A stretch of DNA of 64,000 bases from Zygnema cylindricum (Eukaryota > Streptophyta > Zygnematophyceae > Zygnematales > Zygnemataceae), in the NCBI GenBank assembly GCA_037447655.1, contig JBBHKE010001044.1, positions 104,444 through 168,443 on the forward strand. Reading direction: 5' to 3'. Within the stretch, counting starts at the first letter, position 1. The number at the start of each line of letters is the position of its first letter. The notes beneath the pieces are model-generated. The model searched no databases and was not told the DNA's origin. It was given only the letters and a program-made list of their open reading frames with translations. Of the stretch, positions 1 to 10,785 are shown in pieces. The position numbers and the translations under genes were made by a program.

Positions 1-133
1 TTCATTCACACGAAGATAGAAAAGACGCGAACTAATAATTATTATCTATTTTAATTTTTGATGCTTAGTTCAAATTTAATATATTTCGATTTAGTAACTG
101 TACACTCATTACGTAAACTGACGTTGTAGTGTG
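1..133. other. AT-rich flank, no gene seen
   Basis: No coding region is seen. The last bases (about 118-133) resemble the right end of the CACCGTGAATCG MITE family described later, as a degenerate ACGTTGTAG. This MITE may therefore once have abutted the hAT-like element that starts at 134. Confidence 0.3.
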
Positions 134-559
134 TAGTGTTGGGTATCGGGTAGTTTCAAATCGCGATAATTTCGATATTCGATATGTCGAATATCGATCG
201 AGGAAATTCTTCAATATATCGTACCGCAACCAACATAAATCATCGCGATATATTGTATTTTATAAAATAATTTTTTTATTCAATATGTTGTTCTAGCGAT
301 AACGACAAATTGTATGAAATGCGACGTACGACATGATATTCATTCGGTGACTTAAAAGGTAACGCCGCAAAATGTAACCGACGAAAAAGTATTAATACTG
401 TAATACTAATCCATATCATTGCTTATTTAGTATGTACTACGGTACAAAATTTCACATATGAAAACTTGAAACCCACACTATTTAGTCAAAGTATGATATG
501 AAAAATAAAATTGCACACTGTTCGTTTCAAGCATGAATTTTTATTATTATTTTTGTTAT

Positions 560-770
560 TATTTTTATTTATTAATTTTTGAAGTGTACAAAATGAGAAT
601 TCTTGTTATTATTTTTATTCAATATTTTACAAAGTGTATAAAATGTGAGTTTTAATAATTAATTTTATTTATTATTTTTTAAAGTGTATAAAATGTGAAC
701 TTTTATTTCTACTATTTTTTTTTTTTTTTTGAAGTGTACAAATTGTAAAATCTTTTTCTTATTTTTATTA
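560..770. repeat. Four-copy 50-bp AT-rich tandem repeat
   Basis: The motif AAGTGTA starts at 582, 632, 682 and 732, an exact 50-bp spacing. Each copy continues with AAAATGTGA-like sequence and then a T/A-rich stretch. The array lies inside the hAT-like element. Confidence 0.75.
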
Positions 771-775
771 ATTGG

Positions 776-915
776 AGGAGCAGTAGTTAGTACTACCTGT
801 TGCAGTAGCACAGCAGCTAGTACTAGTGGCAGCAGCAGTAGCTACTATTAGCATTTGCAATAGCACTAGTTCTGGCTGCAACGGCACGTAGTTCTAGCAG
901 CTGCAGCTAATCAAT
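776..915. repeat. AGC/AGT-rich low-complexity block
   Basis: A stretch of interspersed GCAGTAG, AGCAGC and TAGTACTAG motifs, unlike the AT-rich sequence around it. It lies within the family A element, and no reading frame in it looks coding. Confidence 0.5.
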
Positions 916-1202
916 TCTCAAATAATCAGGTTCTCAATTAATCCATTTACATTTTCCGCTTCGCAGTTTCCGTAAAAAAGAAAAAATATATCCTCCACCA
1001 CTTTGGCAGTTGTCCTTCTCTTCTTCTGAGAATAGACTAGCAAGATTTTGTTTTTTTTTTAAGAAATTTCGATATATTGGCGATACGATATATCGGCCAT
1101 AATTTGAAATTCGATATATCGAAGCGATATATCGATTATCGAGTATCCGAAATTCGATATATTTATCGAATATCGGCAAATGGTCCTCGATTCCCAACAC
1201 TA

Positions 1203-1518
1203 CACCCGCATCGTTATTAGTGTCAAAGTTTAAATAGTGTGGAAATTAATATACCGTCATTGACACTAATTAAGAATTTGAAAATTAGAAAAAAAAAAGG
1301 TTTATTTTAATTTCGGCGTTAATGCTAATTTGGGGACAACAAAAACGGAATATTATCCGTACAGTTGTACACATTAATATATGTAATTGTACACAATCTT
1401 AAAAATTGTACAACGGACCCAAATCGAGTATCTGTACCGATTAGACAATTTTACGGCGGTTATGTGTCAACGCTATACCGCGTAACGTAAAGTTTAATTT
1501 CAGTTTTTTTTTTGACGT
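1203..1518. other. Possible mariner-type MITE remnant, otherwise featureless
   Basis: It begins CACCCGCATCGTTATTAG, which resembles the CACCGTGAATCGTTATTAG end of the TA-flanked MITEs at 44-50 kb. No matching right end was found before the copia-1 LTR starts at 1519. No gene is seen. Confidence 0.3.
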
Positions 1519-2514
1519 TGTTGAAATCACTAGATTTAGAGGAGGTATTTTCTAGGTCTTAATTAAAATAAAAAGGAAAAGAAAAGCAGAGGCAGCCTGC
1601 CTCCACCTTCTCTCTCTAACCCCCATACTTGTTGTAGTCACTGAAGGAGAGAGTGTGAGGTGGAGCCATGGCTGCCTTAGCTCCATAGGCAAGGCCTAAG
1701 AGTGACCAAAGTCACTCTCAACCAAAAAGGTTGAGTCCGGCAGGACTCGAACCTATGACCGGTAGGGCGAGGCGTAGCCGTCAAACCTTACCAGTCTGTC
1801 GTAGTAGTCCGTTAGGATACATGGGGTTCGATAACTATTTAAACAATAGATAGGCGACTAATCATATTAACGGAATTCCAAATAGAATGGATAGAAACTA
1901 GTTGGGGAATTAAGTTCGCACGAAACAACTGTACCGGACTTTTATATTGAACGGCTTGAAAATAAAGCCGGTTTGATCCGACAGTCCACGTCATCGCCGA
2001 GCCCCCGGAATGTCCGCTTTGGCGGTTTTCAGATGTAACATGACATGACGACACGTGGCGATATGACATTGGGAAGCGGGATTCCCGGGGAGCGTGAGGA
2101 CAAGTCTGGAGGAGACAGGCGTCCACTCCATGGCCTTGTCGTACACAGGCTGTACAGAAAGTACATCGGCCGAAGTACCTTTCCATACTATACACTCTTG
2201 TGATTGGTTCCGTACCTCAGTAGATAGGATTTAAGAGAGGGTTTAGGACTTAGTGGATTGAGGAGGTAACCGCCTCTCTCAAAACAAGCTTGTATATATA
2301 TTGGTATCTTTGCCTCTCTATAATTAATCGCCTGGTTGGGCGTTTTCAGTGATTCTTTTTGCTGTGGTTTCAGGGGAGTCCAGACTACACAGGGGTGCAG
2401 TTAGATTATATATTTCTCTGCTAGGGCGGCAGTTGCCCTCGTTGAAAGTGGGTTAGTCAAAAACTACCTAGAGGCTTCCTCGATTTTGTTCCAAATGGGG
2501 GACACAGAATTGCA
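1519..2514 (+). repeat. copia-1 5' LTR
   Basis: This 996-bp repeat has TG...CA ends and matches 7815-8789 along its length, with substitutions and small indels. A TATATATATTGG stretch near 2295 may be the promoter core. The region from about 1732 to 1810 holds the antisense tRNA-like segment. The end of the LTR already contains an ATG (2494) that runs in frame into gag. Confidence 0.9.
1732..1810 (-). other. tRNA-like segment antisense to the LTR
   Basis: On the minus strand a perfect polymerase III B box, GGTTCGAGTCC, lies at 1753-1743 with partly paired T-arm flanks (ATAGG/CCTGC). An upstream TGGTAAGGTTTG is a weak A-box candidate. No convincing acceptor stem or anticodon arm is seen, so this is tRNA-derived or tRNA-like rather than a tRNA gene. 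The 3' LTR keeps the same B box at 8033-8043. Confidence 0.55.
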
Positions 2515-3622
2515 GGTTATGGGCCCACCCTCTAGGGTGCCCATATTCAACGGATCTGGGTTCATTTACTGGGAAGATATGATGACATGGGCTTTATGTG
2601 AGAAACGATACTGGGGTATTGTGAGTGGACAAGTGAAACGTCCATCTCAAGGAACTCCACCAGGGTTTGGAGGAGTGAGGTTTTCTGCAGCAAGATCTGC
2701 TCCAACGGAGGAGACGGATGATGGGGACAACACTCTGTTGAAAAAGGGAAAGGAAAGGAGACACCTCTCACTTTTATTGCCATGGCACACGGAGCGGTGG
2801 CTGTGAAGAACGAAGAAAACGACATTCAGATGTGGGATTACACCAACATTAATGCCAGGCACTTCATTCTGAGGCACCTCACCCAAGCATTGGCAACTTC
2901 TCACCTTGAAATCTTCAAGGCCGAAGAGTTGTCAATGACCTTAGTGGAGATCTATAGAGCTTGCACCATTCAGGAGCTTCAGCTGGCTAAGCAAAGGCTG
3001 ATTAGTTATACTTTCAAAGGAGGAAAGATAATGGACTATTGCACCGATCTCTCTTGTCTATACATGGAGATGGAAAGTGCCGGATGGACAAGCGCTATGA
3101 AGATGAAAGTTAACACTCTCATCATGAAGTTGCCGGAGGAGTATGAAAATATAGTGTACGGAGTTCAACAAATGGATTATAGTGCTTCGAAGTGGAGCAA
3201 CGTGGTTCGAATATACTTGTACAAGAAAACACCATTGAGATCCGAAGAGGAGGAAAGAGCGGTCAAGCTCTAGCTGCCGGAACGGAGGGTGGAGGAAGGA
3301 TCCGAAAAAGCCGTACAACAGCTTCAAAGGGGAAAATGATCAATCTGGAGAATCGAGGACTCCAAAGGGCCTTTGTCATTTCTGCAAAAAGCCGGGGATC
3401 TTCATAGCTGATTGCATCAAGCTATCGGAGTTGTGGCTTCAAGAAAACTGTGGAGGTGGTTCTTCCGGAGGGAACAAGAAAGCACTTGTGGTCACAAGAG
3501 TGAAAGGAGAGACCAACGAGGACGAGTCCTCCGATGAGGAGGATGGGGAGCTTCTTCTTGACGAGAATCTAGAGGAGAATGAGATCCCTCGAAAACAGAA
3601 GTGTGCATTTGGAGCCATTTGA
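2494..3622 (+). pseudogene. gag: copia-1 gag (nucleocapsid), broken
   Basis: The frame opens at 2494 inside the LTR, or at the ATG within the primer-binding site (2519). It gives the copia gag signature PSRVPIFNGSGFIYWEDMM, followed by a gag core resembling the UBN2-type domain (residues such as HFILRHLTQ and YEN). The frame shifts near 2760 and again near 3240. The zinc knuckle near 3375-3415 reads C-x2-C-x4-I-x4-C, so the metal-binding His is replaced by Ile. An acidic Asp/Glu-rich segment follows (about 3510-3580). It can no longer make a normal particle protein. Confidence 0.85.
2515..2527 (+). other. Primer-binding site matching the initiator tRNA-Met anticodon arm
   Basis: GGTTATGGGCCCA directly abuts the LTR end. 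Its complement TGGGCCCATAACC is the anticodon stem-loop of eukaryotic initiator tRNA-Met (anticodon CAU). With plant initiator tRNA the match extends two more bases. Drosophila copia and yeast Ty5 are known to prime from this part of the tRNA using a 5' tRNA half. The same site occurs in copia-2 and in the short LTR elements of this window. Confidence 0.85.
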
Positions 3623-4945
3623 GAAGCACCAGAGGAGGGATGGATTATCGACTCAGATGCATCCATGCATATGTAACGTGACAGGCACCTTTTCACTAAG
3701 CTAAGAAAGATTCCTACTGTGGAAATAGAGTATGGGGATGGGAGAGTAGTTACCACAGATCTTGTGGGATCGGTAGATCTGAAAGTCTTAGTTGTGGGTA
3801 AGACTTCTATTCTCACCTTCTCAGATGTGCTCTACATTCCTCAGTTGAGTAAGAATCTTGTGTCTACATCCGTATTGGATGACAATGATTTTGATACCTT
3901 CACTAAAAAGGAATCTTTACAGCCAAGTATAGAGATGAAGTCTACTTCACAACAGATAAGGGTAGCCTAGGAATGTTTAGGCTTAACCTGAGTAATGAAA
4001 AGAAGAGTGCTTACTATGGTGGTGTCCCAAGCTTAATGATCTGGCATAAGCATTTGGGACATGTGCATTTTGATAGACTGAGGGAAATGAAGAAGCTGGG
4101 TGTAGTAGAGGGAATTCAGTTTGGGGATAATGAGATGATGGATGACTGTAGTGGCTGTGCCCAAGGTAAGGCTCACAAACTTCCCTTTCCCAAATTTGCC
4201 AGATATTAAGGTGAAAAAGTACTAGATCTCGTCCACACAGATATCTGGGGACCAGCAAGAGTGCCTTCGGTTGGGGGAAAGAGGTATATGTTGACAATTA
4301 CCTATGATTGGTCCAGATATTCTAGAGTCTACTTCTTGAAAACAAAGTCTGAAACACCAAAATACTTTAAAGAATACAATGCTTGGAGTGAGAAGTTGCA
4401 CGGAACCCCCATTAAGAGAATAAGAAGTGATAATGGGGGAGAGTATACCTCTAACCGGTTTGAGGATTATTTGAGAGATGACGGAGTTTAACATCAAAAA
4501 ACTGTAACGAATAATCTAGAACACAATGGGGTAGCTGAGAGGTTAAACCGACTATGTGAGATAGTGTGTGCAGCATGTTGGTAGATAAGAAAATAGGAAG
4601 AAGATTTTGGGCAGAGGCCATGAACTGTGCTAACTACATTAAGAATAGAGTCCTCACTATAGCTGTTAAAGGAATGACCCCGTATGAGAGATGGGTTGGA
4701 AAGACACCGAATGTTTCCCACTTGAAAGTATTCGGTAGTCAAGTTTACACTCTTAACACAGATAAGAAAAACTGAAACTAGATGCTAAAGGGAAACCGGG
4801 ATATTTTGTGGGATATGATGAGGATGTCAAAGGATATAGAGTCTATGACTTAGCTAAACAAGATATCATTTTAGTAAAGCATCTTGTTGTCATGGATGAA
4901 GGTAAGTCCTTTGATCCTTTCAAATACACTAAGAAATCATAATCA
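3623..4945 (+). pseudogene. pol: copia-1 protease and integrase, broken
   Basis: The protease active site reads WIIDSDASMHM (about 3640-3672) followed by a stop, so the DSG triad has become DSD. After 3973 a GAG-pre-integrase zinc region (HKHLGH...CSGCAQGK) leads into the integrase core. VHTDIWGP carries the first catalytic Asp and SDNGGEY the second. The Glu region near 4520-4540 is frame-broken. Stops occur near 4209, 4491 and 4775. The end reads toward the linker (HLVVMDEGKS). Confidence 0.85.
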
Positions 4946-5955
4946 GTTTTGAGTGTGAGAGTGAGGAGGACTTAGATCTTCCCAAAAGGGACACAAGTGA
5001 AAACATGATTACAGATTTAGGGGAGATAAAAGATGGGGAAGATATACTAGAATCCCCTCATATTCCTACACACTTTGAGGAGAGAGAGGAAGAGGAGTCA
5101 GAAACAGTTTCCATGGATAGAGGAGCTGATGAGACAGTTTGGAGGAATCCAAGACTTACCTCCATTCCAACTTCGGATTTTGAGGGAGGACGAAGGAGCA
5201 GCAAAAGGCTTCAAGAAAAACAGGCTGCTCACAAGGTAACAAAGCTTTCTCACCCAGATGAACCTCAGTCATACTCGGAGGCAATGGACAGTCCGGAGAA
5301 AGAAAGATGGGTCAGAGCCATAAATGATGAGATGGCTTCAATCATGGAGGCAAACACTTGGGAGCTGGTGAACTGTCCACCAGACAGAAAACCTATTGGA
5401 TGTAAATGGGTATTTAAACTGAAATTGAACCCAGATAACACCATTGAGAGATATAAGGCGCGGTTGGTGTCAAAAGGGTTCACCCAAAAAAAAGGGATAG
5501 ATTATTAGGAGACCTTTGCTCCGGTAGTTCGATTCCCATCTGTAAGAATTCTCCTTAGTTTGCCAGCAGCGGAAGACATGGAAATCCATCAGATGGATAT
5601 TAAGACCGCCTTTCTCAACGGTGAATTGGAGGAGGAGATCTTCATGCGGCAACCGGAAGGTTTTGTAGAGGAAAGAGAGGAAAGCAAAGTTTGCAGACTT
5701 ATAAAGTCCTTATATGGACTAAAGTAGGCCCCCAGACAATGGAATATGAAACTAGATGAGTTTCTTACCAATCTGGGGTATATTAGGATCAGTTCTGACC
5801 ACTCTATTTATATGGTTGAGGATGAGGATGGTGTGATTTTTATTGCAATATATGTGGATAATTTGATGGTGTTGAGTAAGTCTATGGAGAAGATTAATAG
5901 GCTAAAGAAAGATATGAGAAGTAGATTTGACATGAAGGATTTAGGGGGAGGCTAA
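4946..5955 (+). pseudogene. pol: copia-1 linker and reverse transcriptase, broken
   Basis: An acidic linker (to about 5200) is followed by the RT start WELVNCPPDRKPIGCKWVFK and by YKARLVSKGFTQ, typical of copia RT. A stop interrupts near 5506, another falls in LYGLK (5725), and the frame shifts again near 5950. The catalytic YVDD box reads YVDN (about 5850-5862), so a metal-binding Asp is lost. The downstream duplicated copy keeps YVDD. Confidence 0.85.
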
Positions 5956-6800
5956 ATATATTTTCGGAATTCAATGGAAAGAGATAGGGGGAAGAAAATA
6001 ATCAGACTTACACAAAAAGAGGCTATAGGAAATATGCTGGAGAAATTTCAGACGGAGAATGCAAACATTTGTACCACTCCCATGGACTTGAAGAAAGTAA
6101 GTGATGGGAGTGTAGAAGGAGGAGTGATAATGCTAGATGATCAGATGAGTCTAGAAGAGAGGCAGTTTATGTATTCTATTACACACAGGTTGTAGGAAGT
6201 TTGATTTACTTTATGAATTGTACCAGGCTTGACATAGCTGCAACAGTTGTAGTCCTCAGTAGGAGTCTTAATGATCCTAGAAAAAGAGACTGGGAGGCAG
6301 CCAAGAGAGTAATGAGATACCTGGTAGGAACTAGGGATCTATGGTTGCATTTGGGAGGGGAGCACACTGACATCACTACTTGGAGTGATGCCCGTTATGG
6401 GGATGCACCTATGAGAAGATGCACCTCTGGGTATATATTGTATGTGGGAGAAGGTGCTTGCTATTAGAGCAGCAAGCAACAAAAGGTTGTCGCTCAGTCC
6501 ACTATGGAGGCTGAGTACATGGCCTCTTGTTCTGTTGTGAAAGAGCTGATGTGGGTGAAGTCTTTGTTGCAAGAATTAGGGTACATGAAAAAAGGAGTGC
6601 ATGAAGTGTTTTGTGATAATCAGGCTGCAATTGCAATTGCAGCCAATTGAAAACATCATTTCAAAGCTCAGCATATGGATATAAGATTGAGCTTTGTGAG
6701 GGAAAAAGTGGAATATAAAATTGTGAATTTGGTGTATAGGAGTGATGGGGAAATGGTGGTTGATATGATGACAAAACCTTTTGCCATCTCCCAAGCTAAA
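5956..6800 (+). pseudogene. pol: copia-1 RT tail and RNase H, first copy
   Basis: The region reads through the copia RT thumb (ERDRGKKIIRLTQKEA) and RNase H motifs ITTWSDARYGD, STMEAEYMAS and CDNQAA. Frameshifts lie near 6195 and 6466, and a stop occurs near 6650. It ends abruptly after CCCAAGCTAAA near 6800, where the second copy begins. Confidence 0.8.
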
Positions 6801-7801
6801 ATGTGGATGATTTGCTGGTATTGAGTAAGTCTATGGAGAAGATAAATAGGCTAACGAAAGATTTGGGAAGCAGATTTGACATGAAGGATTTAGGGGAGGC
6901 TAAATATATTTTGGGAATTCAAATGGAAAGAGATAGGGGGACGAGGATCACCATACTTACTTAGAAAGAGGCTATAGGAAATATGCTGGAGAAATTTCTG
7001 ATGGAGAATGCAAATAGTTGTACCACTCCCATAGACTTGAAGAAAGTAGGTGATGGAAGTGTAGAAGGATGAGTGATAATGTTAGATGATCAGATGAGTC
7101 ATGAAAAGAGGCAGTTTATGAAGTTTATTCCTTACAGACAGGTTGTAGGAAGTTTGATTTACTTTATGAATTGTACTAGGCCTCACATAGCTGCAGCAGT
7201 TGGAGTCCTCAGTAGGAGTCTGAATATTCCTAGAAAAAGAGACTAGGAGGGACCCAAGAGAGTAATGATATACCTGGTGGGAACTAGGGATCTATGGTTG
7301 CATTTGGGAGGGGAGCACACTGACATCACTACTTGGAGTGATGCCAGTTATGGGGATGCACCTTTGAGCAGATGCACTTCTGGGTATGTATTATATGTGG
7401 GGAAAGTTGTTTGTTGTTGGTGCAGCAAGCAACAAAAGGTTGTTGCTTAGTCCACTATGGAGGCTGAGTAGATGGCCTCTTGTTCTGCTGTGAAATAGCT
7501 GATGTGGGTGAAGTCCTTGTTGCAAGAATTGGGGTACATGAAGAAAGGAGTACATGAAGTGTTTTGTGACAATCAGGCTGCAATTACAATTGTAGCTAAT
7601 CAAAAACATCATTTCAAAGCTAAGCATATGGATATAAGATTGAGCTTTGTGAGGGGAAAAGTGGAAAATAAAATTGTGAATTTGGTGTACAAGAGTGATA
7701 GGGAAATGGTGGCTAATATGATGACAAAGCCTATGTTGTCTCCCAAGCTAAAGTATTGTAGAGAAAAATGTGGATTAAAAGAGAAATTAAAATTAGACTA
7801 G
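6801..7801 (+). pseudogene. pol: copia-1 RT/RNase H, tandem second copy
   Basis: The sequence restarts at ATGTGGATGATTTGCTGGTA, encoding VDDLLV of the YVDD box, and runs again through RT thumb and RNase H to the normal end of pol near 7800. It differs from 5850-6795 by scattered substitutions and has its own stops (for example 6961, 7243, 7448). The ATGTGGAT at the joint also occurs near the end of the RNase H part (about 7768), so slippage or template switching at that octamer is plausible. Confidence 0.8.
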
Positions 7802-7814
7802 AAAATAAGGGGAG
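7802..7814 (+). other. Polypurine tract of copia-1
   Basis: AAAATAAGGGGAG directly precedes the 3' LTR, as needed for plus-strand priming. The same GAAAATAAGGGGAG is found in copia-2 and a close relative in copia-3. Confidence 0.85.
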
Positions 7815-8789
7815 TGTTGAAATCAATAGATTTAGGGGAGGCATTTTCTAGGTCTTTATTGAAATAAAAAGAAAAGCAGAGGCAGCCTGCCTCCACCTTC
7901 TCTCTCTCGCCCCCACACTTGTTGTAGTCACTGAACGAGAGAGAGGGCCTTGGAACCATGGCTGCCTTAGCTCCATAGGTAGGGCTTAAGAGTGACCTAA
8001 GTCACTCTCAACCAAAAAGGTTGAGTCCGGCAGGACTCGAACCTCCGACCGGTAGGGCGAGGCATAGCCGTCAACCCTTAGTTCGTTAGGATACATGGGG
8101 TTCGATAGCTATGTATACAATAGATAGACGGCTAATCCGATTAACGGAATTACAAATAGGATACATAGAAACTAGTTGGGGAATTTAGTGCGCACGAAAC
8201 AAATGTACCGGACATTTGTTTTGAACGGCTGATAATTAAAGCCGATTTGGATCCGTCGGCTCACATCATCGTCGAGATCCTGGAATGGCCGCTTTGGCGG
8301 TTTTCGGATGTAACATGACCTGGCGACACGTGGCAATATATCATTGGGAAGTAGGAATCCCTTGGAGCGTGAGGACAAGTCCGGAGGAGACAGACGTCCA
8401 CTACATGGCGTTGTCGTACACAAAGCGTATAGAAAGTACATCGGCCATAGTACCTTTCTGTACTATACATTCTTCTAAATGGTTTCGTACATCAGTAGAT
8501 AGAGGTTGTGAGAGGGTTTAGGACTTAGTGAATTGAGGAGGTAGCCGTCTCTCTCCCAACAAGCTTGTATAAATATTGGTATCTTTACCACTCTATAATT
8601 AATCGCTAGGTTAGGCGTTTTCAGTGATTCTTTTTGCTGTGGACTCAAGGAAGGCCAGACTACACAAGGGTGCTGTCATTTTATCTATTTACCTGCTAAG
8701 GTTGTAGTTGCTCTCGATGAAAGTGGGTTAGTAAAAAATTACCTTTAGGCTTCCTCAATTTTGGTCCAAATGGAGGACACAGAATTGCA
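7815..8789 (+). repeat. copia-1 3' LTR
   Basis: This 975-bp repeat has TG...CA ends and is collinear with 1519-2514. It differs by substitutions and small indels, so the insertion is not recent. It keeps the antisense B box (8033-8043) and even the ATG-containing terminal GGAGGACACAGAATTGCA. Confidence 0.9.
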
Positions 8790-8796
8790 GCATTTA

Positions 8797-9375
8797 TGAC
8801 GCCTACGATTGAAATTTGCATTCAATCGGACGACAAAAAAGAATGTCGAGATCGCGAAAGAGATTCTCGGCGGTTTGTGGTCATCGCCACATCGGATGAC
8901 ATGTGGCAAGATTAGGTTGGATCGCAGCATCTCCGAGAATTACGGGACCGAATCTGGATATGACATGTGGCGACATTTAAACCATGTTGTACAATATCCG
9001 TACATAACGTACACTGGCACCTATACTTTTATGTACGGCAGTGTAATATAATTGGTGTCGTACACCAGTAGATAGAGTTTTAGAGAGAGATAGGACTTAG
9101 AAAAACTGGTAGATAGGACCCTCTCTCCTAGAGAGATTTTGTACAAAAAGTCAACTTTGACCCACCATAACTTACTGCTCAGGGGAGCAAATTCAGAGAT
9201 TCTTTCTGCTATCGTCTCAAGGGAGTATTACCTTCAAAAGGGTTAAGGTGGTTAGATATTTTGTTTGCAAAGGTGGTTGTTATTCGTGTTGAAAGACAAA
9301 GGGGTCAGGGTTATCTTAGAGGCTTCGTGTGAGCTGCTTACTCTGAGGTCCTACGGAGGTCTCAGAAATTCAGCG
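8797..9375 (+). repeat. LTR fragment of copia-2 type
   Basis: The sequence matches, in reverse complement, the U3/R/U5 part of the copia-2 LTR (23807-24370), including the CTCAGGGGAGCAAATTCAGAG and GAGGTCTCAG blocks. The LTR start is missing, so it was truncated by or recombined with copia-1. No primer-binding site of the usual type follows the end near 9375. Confidence 0.75.
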
Positions 9376-10559
9376 ACCAGACTCTTCTCGGTTTCAAACA
9401 AGAAAAAGTCCAAAAATGACTCAAAAAGTGATAGTGCCAACTACCCGCTCGGACTATGATTCTCACAATAGACATATCCAACACCAAGATGGTAATAGAG
9501 TCAAAAAAGAACAAAGATTCTCCAAAAGAAGGTTTGTTGGAATTTGTGAGGGTTTTCACAAGAGATAGTAGTGAAAAAGCAACCTGACTCCTTTGACCCG
9601 AAGTGCCTTATACATCAAAGTTTGTCAAATTGCAGGTCCAAAAGCCAAAGCTACGCTATTAACCAATGAGCGGGAAGCAAATGTAATTGAATTGACATAA
9701 GACAAAATAATCCGTACTACACTCAAGGAAAAAAGTTATGCTTTGGACAGCAGCTAGATCCGCGGCCGGAAGAAATTATTTGTTCCACTGTTATAAAACA
9801 AAGTCATGAAAATGACACTAACTTTTCACACTTTGACCTAATGTAATTAATGAACCAAAATTCAGCTGAGCTTGAACTAAATTCCTACTGACGGCTAACA
9901 GCATAATGTAGATGCAAATCAAGAAAGTTACGTGGCAATCCACAATGTACCCCCCATGGAGGCTGTCGGAAACTGGTCCTATGTAACGGAATTGCAATCT
10001 TTGAAATGGTAGAACTTCGTCATTCAGCCTCCGAGACGCGAAATAAAGTGCGTTCCGCTCAGTCTAGAAAATACAAGGATCTCGTCCGGCTTGGTGCACT
10101 TCCTCCTCCGTACTTTGAACACCATACAGGGTAATAAAGGCCTAGAAATACTTGGTGAAATACAAGTGTGCCTAAAAAGCTCACGAGCTTGACAGCCGTC
10201 GTGCTTGCCTGAGTAACGTCATGGAAGGGCCCATAGCCCGGAGTCTTCGGCATTGGAGTCCTTCAAATAACCTTCAAATGCGAATGCTTCCCAGAATGAT
10301 GATCATGCCCAATGCAGCCCACATCCATCCCATAGATATGCATGCCAATTAGGAGAGACGCTCGGAGAAGGGATAGGGATGAGTGCAGCGTAAGGCAAAA
10401 GTTACCTTAAGTTACCCTTCCTTCTCCCCCCCTAGCAAGGGAAAGGGATTTGGGTCTCGGTAATCGGGTCGATATCCCAATTTCCCCCCCCCCTCTTAAT
10501 TAACCAGGACTAAGATATAAAAAAAAAAAAATTACCCGCCCTATTCGCTGTTCCCACTG
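9376..10559. other. No recognisable gene
   Basis: About 1.2 kb without a convincing reading frame or repeat end. Homopolymer runs (C and A) occur near 10430-10530. Given its position it may be the 3' untranslated part or LTR of the adjacent gypsy element, but no LTR pair was found. Confidence 0.4.
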
Positions 10560-10785
10560 AACCAGGTGCTGGAGGGTAGAGGGTGTGGCTCCCAAGAGGA
10601 GGGGAGACAGGCTGAATGCCAAGACTGACCACACTAATTGGAGACCAATATGTCGTGCCACTAGAGAGACTATTTGCTAGCTAAGGAACGAAAGGAGGAT
10701 TAGCAAAGTAGGTTAAGTGGAAAGTGGGTTCGTCTTCCAATCCTCGAAGATGGCAAAGGGCCACATTGATCTCATTCTCTTAAGT

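Larger units (their letters stand above)
134..1202. mobile_element. hAT-like non-autonomous element (family A, copy 1)
   Basis: The termini are TAGTGTTGGGTATCG on the left and a degenerate complement (TTCCCAACACTA) on the right. Both ends carry many subterminal copies of TATCGATA, CGATATATCG and TATCGCGATA. The same ends recur at 17073/25569, where they are flanked by a perfect 8-bp target duplication, which is the hAT hallmark. No transposase reading frame is present, so the copy is non-autonomous. No clear 8-bp duplication is seen at this copy (GTAGTGTG against CACCCGCA). The right flank begins CACCCGCATCG, like a mariner-type MITE inserted at the terminal TA. Confidence 0.7.
1519..8789 (+). 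mobile_element. Ty1/copia LTR retrotransposon copia-1, full length, inactive
   Basis: Two matching LTRs (1519-2514 and 7815-8789) begin TGTTGAAATC and end GAATTGCA. They bracket a primer-binding site, gag, protease, integrase, reverse transcriptase, RNase H and a polypurine tract. The order PR-IN-RT-RH is diagnostic for copia. The coding part holds many stops and frameshifts, and several catalytic residues are altered. The RT/RNase H part is present twice in tandem. The flanking 5-mers (GACGT and GCATT) do not match, so no target duplication supports a single clean insertion. The element may be a recombinant. Confidence 0.9.

Noticed and set aside
1519-8789. A 5-bp target duplication for copia-1
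   Set aside because: GACGT on the left and GCATT on the right do not match, so none is claimed.
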